Positions 8,467 through 17,099 of a stretch of 64,000 bases of DNA are shown one piece after another. Location of the stretch: assembly GCA_032906765.1 (NCBI GenBank), contig JAJTZB010000002.1, forward strand, positions 62,001-126,000, read 5' to 3'. A model generated the notes under the pieces. It worked only from the letters and a program-made list of their open reading frames with translations, was not told where the DNA came from and made no database searches. Numbering within the stretch: position 1 is the stretch's first letter; each line of letters starts with the position of its first letter. The stretch is from Nitrososphaerales archaeon (lineage in GTDB: Archaea; Thermoproteota; Nitrososphaeria; Nitrososphaerales; Gagatemarchaeaceae). A program made the translations under genes and the position numbers.

Positions 8467-9405
8467 ATGATGCACCCACCCGACGAGCTGATGGTGGGGA
8501 CCTTCCTCCCCGCCATGAGGCTGCTTGTCTCGCGCGTACTTCGTTCCCAGGGCTACTCGCAGAACAGGATATCTTCGATGATCGGAATCACCCAGGCCTC
8601 AGTCAGCCTATACCTCTCATCGTCTCCGTCAAAGGCACACGCCTCGCTTGCTTCCCTCTCGCTCACGAGCGAGGATGCGGAAAGGTACGCGGCTCTCCTC
8701 GCAGAGGACGTAAAGCGTAGCCCTGTCTACGGCGTCGACACACTGAGCTCGTTGTGGACAAGCCTGCTCGGCAGGGGCCTTGTCTGCGACGCCCACAGGA
8801 AGCTGTACCCTTCCCTTTCCGAGTGTGATGTCTGCATCAAGGAGTACGGCCAGAGGCACGATGACAGGTCTGGCGCCCTCGCGCACGTGGCAGAGGCGGT
8901 CAGGATAGTGGAGTCTACGCCGGGATTCGTCTCCGTGATGCCCGAGGTCTCAGTGAATATTGCTTACCTCGCTGGCGACTCGGCAACGACGAGTGACGTC
9001 GTCGCAGTCCCGGGCAGGATAGTGAAGGTACGGAATTCCGCCAAGGCGCTTCTGCAACCCGAGTTCGGCGCATCAGGGCACATGGCCCGCATGCTTCTGC
9101 TCGTAAGGCAGAGGAGAAAGGAGGTCCGAGCTGCGATAAACCTGAGATATGACGAGAAGATGGCAAGGGTGCTGAAGAGGATGGGCCTGAAGTGCTTCCA
9201 GATCGGTGGCTACTCGCCTTCCGGGCGGGAGGACCCGACCGTCGGGGCGCTCGCTTCAGTCTTTCTCAAGGACAGGAAGCCCTTTGATGCAGTCGTGGAT
9301 TCTGGTGGAAGGGGAACGGAACCCGACGTCTACATGTTCGGCCGTGACGCCGTAGAGGTTGCGCGCATGGCGGTCAAAGCGGCAGAGCTCTACTCAGCGC
9401 GCTAG
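8467..9405 (+). CDS. thiR: ThiR-like transcriptional regulator: HTH plus C-terminal ThiN domain
   Basis: In this 312-residue protein, residues about 10-50 form a helix-turn-helix (YSQNRISSMIGITQASVSLY). Residues about 140-310 match the ThiN domain, which binds thiamine phosphate in archaeal ThiDN and ThiR. A middle segment with CDAHRKLYPSLSECDVC could bind metal. ThiR proteins repress thiamine genes with thiamine phosphate as ligand. The location opposite thiT supports this. ATG 8467 is followed at once by a second ATG (8470). The 3' end overlaps convergent pyrG by 12 bases. Confidence 0.85.
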   Translation: MMHPPDELMVGTFLPAMRLLVSRVLRSQGYSQNRISSMIGITQASVSLYLSSSPSKAHASLASLSLTSEDAERYAALLAEDVKRSPVYGVDTLSSLWTSLLGRGLVCDAHRKLYPSLSECDVCIKEYGQRHDDRSGALAHVAEAVRIVESTPGFVSVMPEVSVNIAYLAGDSATTSDVVAVPGRIVKVRNSAKALLQPEFGASGHMARMLLLVRQRRKEVRAAINLRYDEKMARVLKRMGLKCFQIGGYSPSGREDPTVGALASVFLKDRKPFDAVVDSGGRGTEPDVYMFGRDAVEVARMAVKAAELYSAR

Positions 9406-11037
9406 GCTCCTAACCTCTTCCTTCTCTTGTCCAGTCTTATGGGCCCGTTTTGTACACGCGGCCACGAAGGCGACGTAGATCGGCTCGGGCCTCTCCGGCC
9501 TGCTGATGTACTCTGGATGGAACTGCGTACCCATGTAGAAGGGGTGCCCCTCCAGCTCCAGGATCTCTGCCCTCCTGCCGCCGTCGCTGAATGCCGTGTA
9601 CTTTAGGCCCTTCTTCTCAAGCATGGGCAGGTACTTCTGGTTGAGCTCGAACCTGTGCCTGTGCCTCTCCCTGATCTTGGTCCGTCCGTATATCTCGAAA
9701 GCGCGGCTCGGCCTCTTGACGAAGACGTCATGTCCGCCGAGCCTCATAGTCCCGCCCATTTCCGTGACACTCCGCTGCTCCGGTAAGAGGTCGATGACCG
9801 GGTGCGGGGTGCTGGGGTCAATCTCTACGCTGTTCGCCCCTTTCAGCCCGAGGACATGCCTTGCGAACGAGATGCTGGCGAGTTGGAACCCGAAGCATAG
9901 ACCCAGGTATGGCAGCCCGGTGATCCTAGCGTAATTTGCGGCCGCTATCTTTCCCTCGCTTCCCCTGCTTCCGAATCCCTGGGGGACTATCACTCCGTCG
10001 TAAGAATCGAGGAGCCTAAGCCTGTCCTGGTCCGCCTCTATCTCCTCCGACTCTATCCACGAGATCCGCGCCCTGACTCTATTCGCTGCAGCCGCCTGCA
10101 TCAGCGCCTGGTTCACGCTGACGTAGCTGTCCGCGAGGGAGGCGTACTTCCCGACCAGGGCTATCCTGACCTCTCCGCGGGCGTCTGTGAACCTCTCGGC
10201 CACGCGGTTCCATTCGCCCATCTTCAGCCTTGACTTCAAATGCAGCTGTTTCATGACAGGGTTGAGCAGGCCCTCCCTCTGCAGCACCCTTGGGACTTGG
10301 TAGATCGAGTCCACGTCAGGGTTCGAGATGACGCTCTCGACTGGTACGCTCGTGAAGAGAGACATCTTCGCCTTGGCTTCTTCGGGCAGCCTTCTCGTCC
10401 CCCTGACCACGATGATGTCCGGTTGCAGCCCTATCCGCCTCATCTCCTGTACGCTGTGCTGTGTTGGCTTGGTCTTCATCTCCCCGACCACTGCGAGTTC
10501 CGGCGCAAGGCTGACATGCATGAAGAGAGTCTTGCCCAGCCCCTCCTCCATCCTCATCTGCCTGAACGCCTCCAGGAAGGGGAGGCTCTCGATGTCCCCT
10601 ACAGTCCCTCCGCACTCTACCACAAGGACCTCTGCAGCCGAATCCTTCGCGACCTGCCTTATCCTTCTCTTAATCTCGTCAGTCACGTGTGGGATTATCT
10701 GGACCGACTTGCCCAGGAACCTCCCCTTCCTTTCATCCTCAATCACCTTCTTGTAGACCTGGCCCGTGGTGATGTTGTTCTCCTTCGTGAGGTCGCGGTT
10801 AAGGAACCTCTCGTATGTCCCCAGGTCCATGTCCGTCTCCCCCCCGTCGTCCGTCACGAACACCTCGCCGTGGATGACCGGGTTCATTGTTCCAGCGTCG
10901 AAGTTCAGGTACGGGTCTATCTTGAGGCAGCTGACTGTGCATCCAGAGAGTTGGAGGAGCTTCGCCACGGACGCAGTCGTGATTCCTTTCCCGAGGCCCG
11001 ACATCACGCCTCCGGTCACGAAAAGATACTTCGGCAC
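9394..11037 (-). CDS. pyrG: CTP synthase
   Basis: This 547-residue enzyme converts UTP to CTP with ATP and glutamine. The synthase domain starts MPKYLFVTGGVMSGLGKG (P-loop) and contains YLNFDAGTMNP and ECGGTVGDIES. The class I glutamine amidotransferase domain has its nucleophile in GLCFGFQ (Cys381) and the His/Glu pair in QFHPEY. The oxyanion segment reads GSRG. Full length. Confidence 0.97.
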   Translation of the reverse strand: MPKYLFVTGGVMSGLGKGITTASVAKLLQLSGCTVSCLKIDPYLNFDAGTMNPVIHGEVFVTDDGGETDMDLGTYERFLNRDLTKENNITTGQVYKKVIEDERKGRFLGKSVQIIPHVTDEIKRRIRQVAKDSAAEVLVVECGGTVGDIESLPFLEAFRQMRMEEGLGKTLFMHVSLAPELAVVGEMKTKPTQHSVQEMRRIGLQPDIIVVRGTRRLPEEAKAKMSLFTSVPVESVISNPDVDSIYQVPRVLQREGLLNPVMKQLHLKSRLKMGEWNRVAERFTDARGEVRIALVGKYASLADSYVSVNQALMQAAAANRVRARISWIESEEIEADQDRLRLLDSYDGVIVPQGFGSRGSEGKIAAANYARITGLPYLGLCFGFQLASISFARHVLGLKGANSVEIDPSTPHPVIDLLPEQRSVTEMGGTMRLGGHDVFVKRPSRAFEIYGRTKIRERHRHRFELNQKYLPMLEKKGLKYTAFSDGGRRAEILELEGHPFYMGTQFHPEYISRPERPEPIYVAFVAACTKRAHKTGQEKEEVRSLAR

Positions 11038-11183
11038 ATTCGAGTTACGAGCATTCCGTAATTAAGGATTTGGGACTGACTCCGCGCGCCTTGCGTGGAA
11101 GCCCCGTCCGCCTGCGCTGAGGGCGGTTTTCATGCGTGAGAATCGCCAATCCGCTTAAGTGTGCGCTCGGATGCAGCAGTCTC

Positions 11184-11603
11184 ATGAGCGGCGAAGAGAG
11201 GGAGATCAGGGTCAGCGGCAAGGCTTTCCAGAGGCTGTCCCGAGCGAAGCGTGAAGGAGAAGACTTCTCGGACGTCATAATCAGGCTTTCAGCGGCTACC
11301 CTTGAGGGACTGCAGCGCAGGGGGGAGCAGGAGGTGTTGACCTCAGATGGCCGCAGGCTCATTCTATCCATCGACCAGGACAAGTGTCTGGGCGCAATGA
11401 GTTGCGTCTCCGAAGCTCCGTCTGTCTTCTCCTATGACACGACGCAACAAGGTCATTGGCGAAAGCATGCAGAACCGCTGGGGATGAAGGAGGTCGGCGA
11501 AGGCGAAGTGAACAGCGAAACGCTTTCGCGAGCTGCGGAGTCCTGCCCGTATCAGGCAATCAAAATGAGGGACGCGGAGACAGGCGAGGTTCTGTTCCCG
11601 TAA
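11184..11603 (+). CDS. Antitoxin-like domain fused to a three-cysteine ferredoxin domain
   Basis: From ATG 11184 it encodes 139 residues. Residues 6-45 (EIRVSGKAFQRLSRAKREGE, then DFSDVIIRL) look like archaeal VapB/DUF217-type antitoxins. Residues 60-130 form a small ferredoxin with C68-x5-C74 and C121-P, the three-cysteine pattern of [3Fe-4S] ferredoxins such as those serving P450s. No PIN toxin is adjacent. A TATA-like GCTTAAGT (11153-11160) supports this start rather than the upstream in-frame one. The partner and role are unknown, and the fusion is unusual. Confidence 0.7.
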   Translation: MSGEEREIRVSGKAFQRLSRAKREGEDFSDVIIRLSAATLEGLQRRGEQEVLTSDGRRLILSIDQDKCLGAMSCVSEAPSVFSYDTTQQGHWRKHAEPLGMKEVGEGEVNSETLSRAAESCPYQAIKMRDAETGEVLFP

Positions 11604-11612
11604 CCGCGGCCC

Positions 11613-12623
11613 TCATCTGTCGCCCGCAGGCTCTCCCTGAAGAATCCTGGTGGGGACGGCCAGGTCTGAGATATCCACAAGTAGCTTGTTGACCCTGTCG
11701 ACTGCGCCGAGCGACTCCACGAAGGCCGGGCTATTAGCTCCCGCCGTCCGTGCTATCTCCAGGAGGTCAGCGCTTACGCCCCTCGACAGCTCGCTGACCC
11801 TGGTGTATGCTCCTCTCGCGCGTGTGCCGCCCCTGGTAAGGAACGACTGGATCGAGAGTCCTTCCATCTCCCGCAGCTTCAGAATGCAGTTCGAGAACTT
11901 CCTGGCGAGTTGCTTCGTCGGCTTGATTGCGTGCAGCTTCTTGGAGAGTTCTGCCATCGCGTCGCCCGCGCTCTCCAGGAAGCTCGCAAGCACTCTGAAA
12001 TCAAGGACGTCCACAGGGGCCAGCCTGTACCTCTCAGCCACCTCCTGGTGTATTATTGCGGTCCTTATTGTCCTGACTAGCAGAAAGTAGAGCCTGTCGA
12101 CCTCGTCGTCGCGCTCCCCGACAAGCGAGAGGAGCCTGCCGTCGGCATCCGACAGGCCTTCGGCCGTGTCCTTGATCATCCCTTCCAGAATGTTCGACAT
12201 CCTCCTTACAATCTTTTCAGGGTCTATGGCAGAAGGTTCGAGGAGGAACTGAATTGTAATCTGTCTCGAATCCTCGCCCATTATCTCAAGGCCGATGAGC
12301 CTGCTGATCGTCGACTTGAGCCTGTCCCTGTCCTCCCTAGCTATCACCTTCTTCCCCAAAACGCGAATTACGTCGTAGCCGAGGAGGTAGGCTCCGGTGA
12401 TGTCATTTGCCACGAGCGTCAGGTCTTCCTTGGGATACTCCACGTCCACTTCCTTCGGTTTCTCAGCTACGTCTTCGATCGGCCTGACAATCAGCTTGCG
12501 GCCGGAGAGCTCGTCCACCGCTACGGTGGAACCCTTTACGACGCCGTTCTTCCTCGCCCACGCCTTCGGCAGAGAGATGAGTAGAGTCCCTCCCCCCATT
12601 TCCAGCACCTTCCTTGCATCCAT
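11613..12623 (-). CDS. PhoU-domain phosphate regulator with N-terminal AbrB-like domain
   Basis: In this 336-residue protein, residues 1-50 are a SpoVT/AbrB-type DNA-binding fold (GGGTLLISLPKAWARKNGV). Two PhoU-like three-helix repeats follow. This architecture is common in archaea and is thought to couple phosphate status to transcription or to Pst/Pit transport. No phosphate transporter is adjacent. A TATA-like CTATATAG lies just upstream of ATG 12623. Confidence 0.85.
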   Translation of the reverse strand: MDARKVLEMGGGTLLISLPKAWARKNGVVKGSTVAVDELSGRKLIVRPIEDVAEKPKEVDVEYPKEDLTLVANDITGAYLLGYDVIRVLGKKVIAREDRDRLKSTISRLIGLEIMGEDSRQITIQFLLEPSAIDPEKIVRRMSNILEGMIKDTAEGLSDADGRLLSLVGERDDEVDRLYFLLVRTIRTAIIHQEVAERYRLAPVDVLDFRVLASFLESAGDAMAELSKKLHAIKPTKQLARKFSNCILKLREMEGLSIQSFLTRGGTRARGAYTRVSELSRGVSADLLEIARTAGANSPAFVESLGAVDRVNKLLVDISDLAVPTRILQGEPAGDR

Positions 12624-12647
12624 ACCTCTATAGAGAGACTACAGGTT

Positions 12648-13124
12648 CTATATGTGTTCGGGAACTGCCGCAACCGCCACAGAGGTCCCACCCACAGCCT
12701 TCAGGAGGTCTTCTGTCCGTATCCGGAAGACCGCGTTTGGCGCCCCTCCCGCAGTCCACACCCACTCGAACCTGAGTAGGGACGAGTCTGCGAGCACCGT
12801 GATCTCCTTTCGGTGTGGGAAAGGAGGAACTCCGCCAATCGGGTAGCCTGTCTCCTCCCTGACTTCGTCCGGCGTGGCCACAGCAACATCACCGCCCTTT
12901 AGTTGCGAGAGTTTCACTGCGTCAACTCTTCTGTCTCCAGAAATGACGACTACGACCGTTCCTCTGCCCTTGAATACTACGCTCTTCGCAATCTCTGCGA
13001 CTGTGCACCCCAACGCCTGAGCTGCCAATGCAGAGCTCTTGGTGCTCATGCTCAATTCCCTGAACTCTACGTCGATGCCCAAGGATTCCAGGTGGAGCCT
13101 GACCCTCTCGACGCTCCCGCCCAT
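12648..13124 (-). CDS. YbaK/ProX-type aminoacyl-tRNA deacylase domain protein
   Basis: This free-standing 158-residue YbaK/EbsC-fold protein has the conserved AAQALGCTVAEIAKSVVFKG, ISGDRRVDAVKLSQL and YPIGGVPPF segments. Family members hydrolyse mischarged tRNAs such as Ala- or Cys-tRNA(Pro); the specificity here is unknown. The MIP18-like gene lies upstream on the same strand after 15 bases, so the two may be co-transcribed. Confidence 0.85.
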   Translation of the reverse strand: MGGSVERVRLHLESLGIDVEFRELSMSTKSSALAAQALGCTVAEIAKSVVFKGRGTVVVVISGDRRVDAVKLSQLKGGDVAVATPDEVREETGYPIGGVPPFPHRKEITVLADSSLLRFEWVWTAGGAPNAVFRIRTEDLLKAVGGTSVAVAAVPEHI

Positions 13125-13139
13125 GTGGTTCTCCCTAAA

Positions 13140-13454
13140 TCAGCCGACGGGCTGAGGCGGTTTGTTTACCTGCTTGTTCACCGCTTCGGCAAGATAGTGT
13201 CCCCTCAGCGTGACCTTCGCCTCAGTGACCCCCTTAGTCGTAAGGGCGGCTGATTTGATGTCGCTTGCTATCTTCAGAGCGAAAACTGGAGGGCAGAACG
13301 GGGTGGTCAGGTGAAAATCAATCTCGACCGACCCGCCGTTGACGCCCAGCCTGTCAATCAGCTTCATCTCGGTTATGGGCCTGCCGAGCTCTGGGTCGAT
13401 TATCTTTGAAAGCTTCTCTTGCAGCTCTGCGTTGTCAACCTGCGCCTGGGCCAC
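13140..13454 (-). CDS. MIP18/DUF59 family iron-sulfur assembly protein
   Basis: This 104-residue single-domain protein has DPELGRPITEMKLID near the start and TTPFCPPVFAL around residue 50, whose Cys is the conserved residue of DUF59/SufT-like proteins. Homologues help mature Fe-S proteins. It is transcribed divergently from marC. Confidence 0.82.
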   Translation of the reverse strand: MAQAQVDNAELQEKLSKIIDPELGRPITEMKLIDRLGVNGGSVEIDFHLTTPFCPPVFALKIASDIKSAALTTKGVTEAKVTLRGHYLAEAVNKQVNKPPQPVG

Positions 13455-13514
13455 AGGAGTTTTGGTGCTCGGAGCGTATTTATCCCTTTGTCGCCAACGT
13501 GCAGGCGGGAAGGA

Positions 13515-14135
13515 ATGTCCCTCATCTCATCCTTCTTTGCCTTCGACATCGTACTGTTCGCACAGTCGGTCGTCCTCCTCTTCGCTATCCTAGACCCGAT
13601 TGGCACCGTGCCCATCTTCTTCGCTCTAACTAACCAAACCTCCGGCCAGAGGAGGCAGATAGTGAGACAGTCGGTCATCTTCGCTGCGATAATCCTCTAC
13701 GTCTTCGCCTATGTGGGATGGTTAATCTTTCAGGCGCTCGGAATAACCATCAACGACTTCCGCATAGCTGGAGGCGTAGTCCTCTTCGCTGTTGCCTTCG
13801 ACCACCTCAGAGGCAGGGAGGACGGTGAGCCGAGGAGCGCCAACGTGGCCGAAATAGCGGCGTTTCCGCTTGCCACGCCACTCTTGGCTGGACCGGGGGC
13901 GATCTCCACTGTGATCATACTCGCCAACCCACCCTACGGGCCGCTGCTAGTCTTCCTCGTCATCACGCTCAACATAGTTCTCGCGTATTTCATACTCTCA
14001 AGAAGCGAGTGGATCCTAAAGATCCTCGGAGACAACGGCAGCAGAGCGCTTACGAGGATAACGGCGCTCCTCATCGCTGCACTCGCAGTCTCCTTCATAA
14101 GGCAGGGAATCATCAACATATTCGTGCCGGGGTGA
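13515..14135 (+). CDS. MarC family integral membrane protein
   Basis: The start is ATG 13515, giving 206 residues with six hydrophobic segments. The motifs FAILDPIGTVPIFFALT and PLATPLLAGPGAISTVII are hallmarks of the MarC (UPF0056) family, whose transport function is not established. A TATA-like GTATTTATC lies about 35 bases upstream. The stop codon overlaps the acylphosphatase start (GTGA at 14132-14135). Confidence 0.88.
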   Translation: MSLISSFFAFDIVLFAQSVVLLFAILDPIGTVPIFFALTNQTSGQRRQIVRQSVIFAAIILYVFAYVGWLIFQALGITINDFRIAGGVVLFAVAFDHLRGREDGEPRSANVAEIAAFPLATPLLAGPGAISTVIILANPPYGPLLVFLVITLNIVLAYFILSRSEWILKILGDNGSRALTRITALLIAALAVSFIRQGIINIFVPG

Positions 14136-14413
14136 GACAGTCGAAGGTCGCGGTCAAGGTTAGGATTAGTGGCCTCGTCCACGGCGTCTTCTTCAGGGCC
14201 TCGATGGCCGAAGTCGCCAAGCTTTCCGGGGTCAACGGCTGGGTCACGAACATGACCGACGGGTCGGTGGAGGCAATCCTCGAGGGAGAGCAGGATTCTG
14301 TCAACAAGGTGGTGGAATGGGCGAGACTAGGGCCACCGAAGGCAAGGGTGGACTCGGTAGCAGTCGAGCCGGTGAAGGTCAGGAACCTGAGAGGTTTCAG
14401 GATATCTGGATGA
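14132..14413 (+). CDS. acyP: Acylphosphatase
   Basis: This 93-residue protein starts at GTG 14132, overlapping the marC stop. It has the signature GLVHGVFFRASM with catalytic Arg22 and GWVTNMTDGSVEA with Asn40. It hydrolyses acyl phosphates such as carbamoyl phosphate or 1,3-bisphosphoglycerate. Confidence 0.93.
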   Translation: MRQSKVAVKVRISGLVHGVFFRASMAEVAKLSGVNGWVTNMTDGSVEAILEGEQDSVNKVVEWARLGPPKARVDSVAVEPVKVRNLRGFRISG

Positions 14414-14473
14414 ACCGGTTCTTTCCGCTGATGGGGGTATCCTTTAATGTCCTTACAGGGCGCTCGAAATGAC

Positions 14474-15688
14474 ATGGGCTCTCAGGAGACCTCCTACGAT
14501 GATGCAGTGAGCCATTTCAGCAAGCTGTTGCATGAGCAGGTTGAAAGGGTCAAGAAACTCAAAGAGCAAGTTGAATGGCTGGACTACTCCAAACTCAGCA
14601 AGGTTGTAGTCGGAGTCATTGGCGGGGACGGGATAGGCCCCATCATCGCACAGGAGACGACGAGGGTCCTGCAGAATCTGCTGAAGGATGAACTCGCTTC
14701 CGGCCGGATCGAGCTCAGGGAGGTTAGCGGCCTAACGATAGAGAACAGAATCAGACAGATGAAGGCCGTGCCTGACGACGTCCTGACTGAACTGCGGAAG
14801 TGTCATGTCCTGCTGAAGGGCCCCACTACGACCCCCGAGGAGGGCAGCGGGATGCCCAACATAGAGAGCGCGAACATCTTTCTCAGGCGGGCCTTCGACC
14901 TGTTCGCCAACGTGCGACCGGTCCGGGTCACCGAGAAGGGCATCGACTGGGTCTTCTTCAGGGAGAACACCGAGGGAGAGTATATGCTAGGCAGCAAGGG
15001 GCTGATGGTGACGCCAGACCTTGCCGTCGATTTCAAGGTCATCACGAGGCCTGGCGCAGAAAGAATCATCCGTCTTTCCTTCGAATTCGCGAGGAAGACG
15101 AGGAGGAGAAGGGTCACTGTTGTCACAAAGGCGAACGTAATCAAGACGACCGACGGACTCTTTCTGGAAACCGCACGGCGGGTGGCCAAGGACTTTCCTG
15201 AGATTTCGTGGGACGCCTGGTATATCGACGCGTTCACGGCCAAACTAATCGACGAGAAGAGGAGGGGAGAATTCGAGGTGGTCGTTCTTCCGAACCTCTA
15301 CGGAGACATTGTCACCGACGAGGCCGCAGAGATACAAGGGGGGGTCGGGACGGCCGGGTCGGCCAACATCGGGGCAAGATACGCCATGTTCGAAGCGATA
15401 CACGGCTCAGCCCCGAGGATGATTACCGAAGGCAGAGGTCCGTATGCCGACCCACTGAGCCTCCTCAGAGCGGCCGCCATGATGCTGGAGCACATAGGAT
15501 GGATGGAGAAGAGTCGAAGACTCAGCTGGGCACTGGACGTCTGTTCGCAGTACGAAAGCAGGTTGAAGATGACGGGGAGGCCTGACGGTGCCACCGCTCG
15601 TGAATTTGGCGACTACGTGATAGCCACGCTCGCCGACCCCAAACTGGAATCCAGATGGAAGTCATACCGGCCCAACAAAGGAAGTTAG
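14474..15688 (+). CDS. Isocitrate dehydrogenase-like enzyme (isocitrate/isopropylmalate family)
   Basis: From ATG 14474 it is 404 residues. After a helical extension of about 40 residues come GVIGGDGIGP, the substrate loop ESANIFLRR, FFRENTEGEYM, KANVIKTTDGLF, YIDAFTAKLI and NLYGDIVTDEAAEIQGG. Ser and Asn in the substrate loop favour isocitrate over isopropylmalate. NAD versus NADP use is not clear. A TATA-like CCTTTAATG (14440-14448) supports 14474 as a leaderless start over ATG 14447. It could also be a homoisocitrate-type enzyme. Confidence 0.8.
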   Translation: MGSQETSYDDAVSHFSKLLHEQVERVKKLKEQVEWLDYSKLSKVVVGVIGGDGIGPIIAQETTRVLQNLLKDELASGRIELREVSGLTIENRIRQMKAVPDDVLTELRKCHVLLKGPTTTPEEGSGMPNIESANIFLRRAFDLFANVRPVRVTEKGIDWVFFRENTEGEYMLGSKGLMVTPDLAVDFKVITRPGAERIIRLSFEFARKTRRRRVTVVTKANVIKTTDGLFLETARRVAKDFPEISWDAWYIDAFTAKLIDEKRRGEFEVVVLPNLYGDIVTDEAAEIQGGVGTAGSANIGARYAMFEAIHGSAPRMITEGRGPYADPLSLLRAAAMMLEHIGWMEKSRRLSWALDVCSQYESRLKMTGRPDGATAREFGDYVIATLADPKLESRWKSYRPNKGS

Positions 15689-15730
15689 GGGCGCACCAAT
15701 CGGCGCTTCTTTGTCTCGCACGGGGAATCG

Positions 15731-16465
15731 CTAAGCAACTGTAGGCTGAGCCCTCCTCGCCCGCGACAGCGACCTCAGAACTGGTACCGACACCGCCGTT
15801 CCCAAAACAGTGAAGAGGATTCTTTCGGCCGGGTAGACGTAGAAGATGAACGGCCAAGCAGCCTGCACCACCTGTGGGCTGATTGCGTGGTTCACCCTGA
15901 CCAGGATGTTCTCGTAGAGCAGGCTACCGGCCACGTGCCCGCACATCGTAGACGCGAAGACAGTGGCGGCAACGAAGGGTAGGCCGAGCTTCCCAATCTT
16001 CCCGTTCCTCTGCAGCAGAAGAGCGACTGAGAGAACCAAGACAGACGCTGCGTGCATCCAGACGAACGGCACCTCGACTCCGACCACACTGACAAACGGC
16101 GCTGAGAGAGGGTCGACTGAATAGACTGCCATAAGGAGGACCGGGAGCGCAACAGCCGCCTTTCTTCTCCCGGTGAAGCAGAGGCCTGCTGTGACGGCGG
16201 CCGCGAGGTCCGGCACGAAGTCCAGGAAGTCGAAGATGACCGGTTTCCCAAGGCCGAAGTCGATGAACCCACCGAGTATCATTGAAAAGCCTCCGACGAC
16301 TGGCCCGAAGAGCATCCCGGCTAGCGGGCTGAGAATCTCCCTGAACGTCAGGAAACTGCTCACACCCACATACGGCGAGACGGGGATCAGCCCGAGGACC
16401 GAGTAGATTGCTGCGAAGAGAGACGCACCAGCGACGAGGTACGTCCTCCTCCTGACGCTGAGCAA
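15731..16465 (-). CDS. ECF transporter S component-like membrane protein
   Basis: This 244-residue protein has 6-8 hydrophobic segments. FLTFREILSPLAGMLFGPVV, followed by GGFSMILGGFIDF, resembles S components of energy-coupling-factor transporters. The substrate is unknown. The start is TTG 16465, with a TATA-like CTATTAAGC about 25 bases upstream on this strand. No ATPase or T component is adjacent. Confidence 0.65.
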   Translation of the reverse strand: MLSVRRRTYLVAGASLFAAIYSVLGLIPVSPYVGVSSFLTFREILSPLAGMLFGPVVGGFSMILGGFIDFGLGKPVIFDFLDFVPDLAAAVTAGLCFTGRRKAAVALPVLLMAVYSVDPLSAPFVSVVGVEVPFVWMHAASVLVLSVALLLQRNGKIGKLGLPFVAATVFASTMCGHVAGSLLYENILVRVNHAISPQVVQAAWPFIFYVYPAERILFTVLGTAVSVPVLRSLSRARRAQPTVA

Positions 16466-16568
16466 CCCGCGCCAGTCGCAAGTTGGGGCTTAATAGTTTC
16501 AGCCTGGTCCGAGGGAGGCGCGTTCAGTCCGACGAAAGCTTTTAGCGAGTGTCGGGGACCGTGCCCTC

Positions 16569-17099
16569 ATGGCTGCTACAGACGACGGCGTGAAGAAGGC
16601 GGCAGAGCTGAAGCTCTGGCTCGAGAACAGGATTGCTGAGCTCCAGGAGGAGATGGAGCGGTTGGAGGAGACTCTGGGCTACGTCGACACGACGCTCCGT
16701 GCCTCGACATTCCGTCCCGCCATCGAGATGATTGAGGAGGCCAGGGAGATTCCTGAGATACGCGAACTCAAAAGGGACAAGGGCGGCCAAGTGGTGGCAA
16801 CAGCTTCCGTAACCGTTGACAGTGTGACGATCGAGCCGAAGGAGGGGATGAATCTACGTCAGGGGACGCCGCCCTTCAAGACGTTCCTTCTCGGGAAGAT
16901 TCTTCAGGGGATGAAGACCAAGGACGAGGAACTTGTCTCCGCGCGGAAGCTTGGCAAGGGACAGGAGCTGAGGTTCGACGTGGAAGAGGCAGACGGCGCC
17001 ATCAGCAAGCTGATCATCGAGAACTACAGGGAGAAGGCGAGGCTGAACGAGATACTGAACACTGTTGCGTGGACCTTCTCTCGGATGCTCGAGAAGTAG
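16569..17099 (+). CDS. Coiled-coil protein of unknown function
   Basis: This 176-residue protein opens with a heptad-rich helix (KLWLENRIAELQEEMERLEE). A mixed region with EIPEIRELKRDKGGQVVATA follows, then a compact alpha/beta C-terminal half. It has no signal peptide, membrane helix or catalytic motif I recognise. A TATA-like GCTTTTAGC (16536-16544) sits about 28 bases before the ATG, so expression is likely. It converges with the sugar kinase gene with no gap. Confidence 0.65.
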   Translation: MAATDDGVKKAAELKLWLENRIAELQEEMERLEETLGYVDTTLRASTFRPAIEMIEEAREIPEIRELKRDKGGQVVATASVTVDSVTIEPKEGMNLRQGTPPFKTFLLGKILQGMKTKDEELVSARKLGKGQELRFDVEEADGAISKLIIENYREKARLNEILNTVAWTFSRMLEK

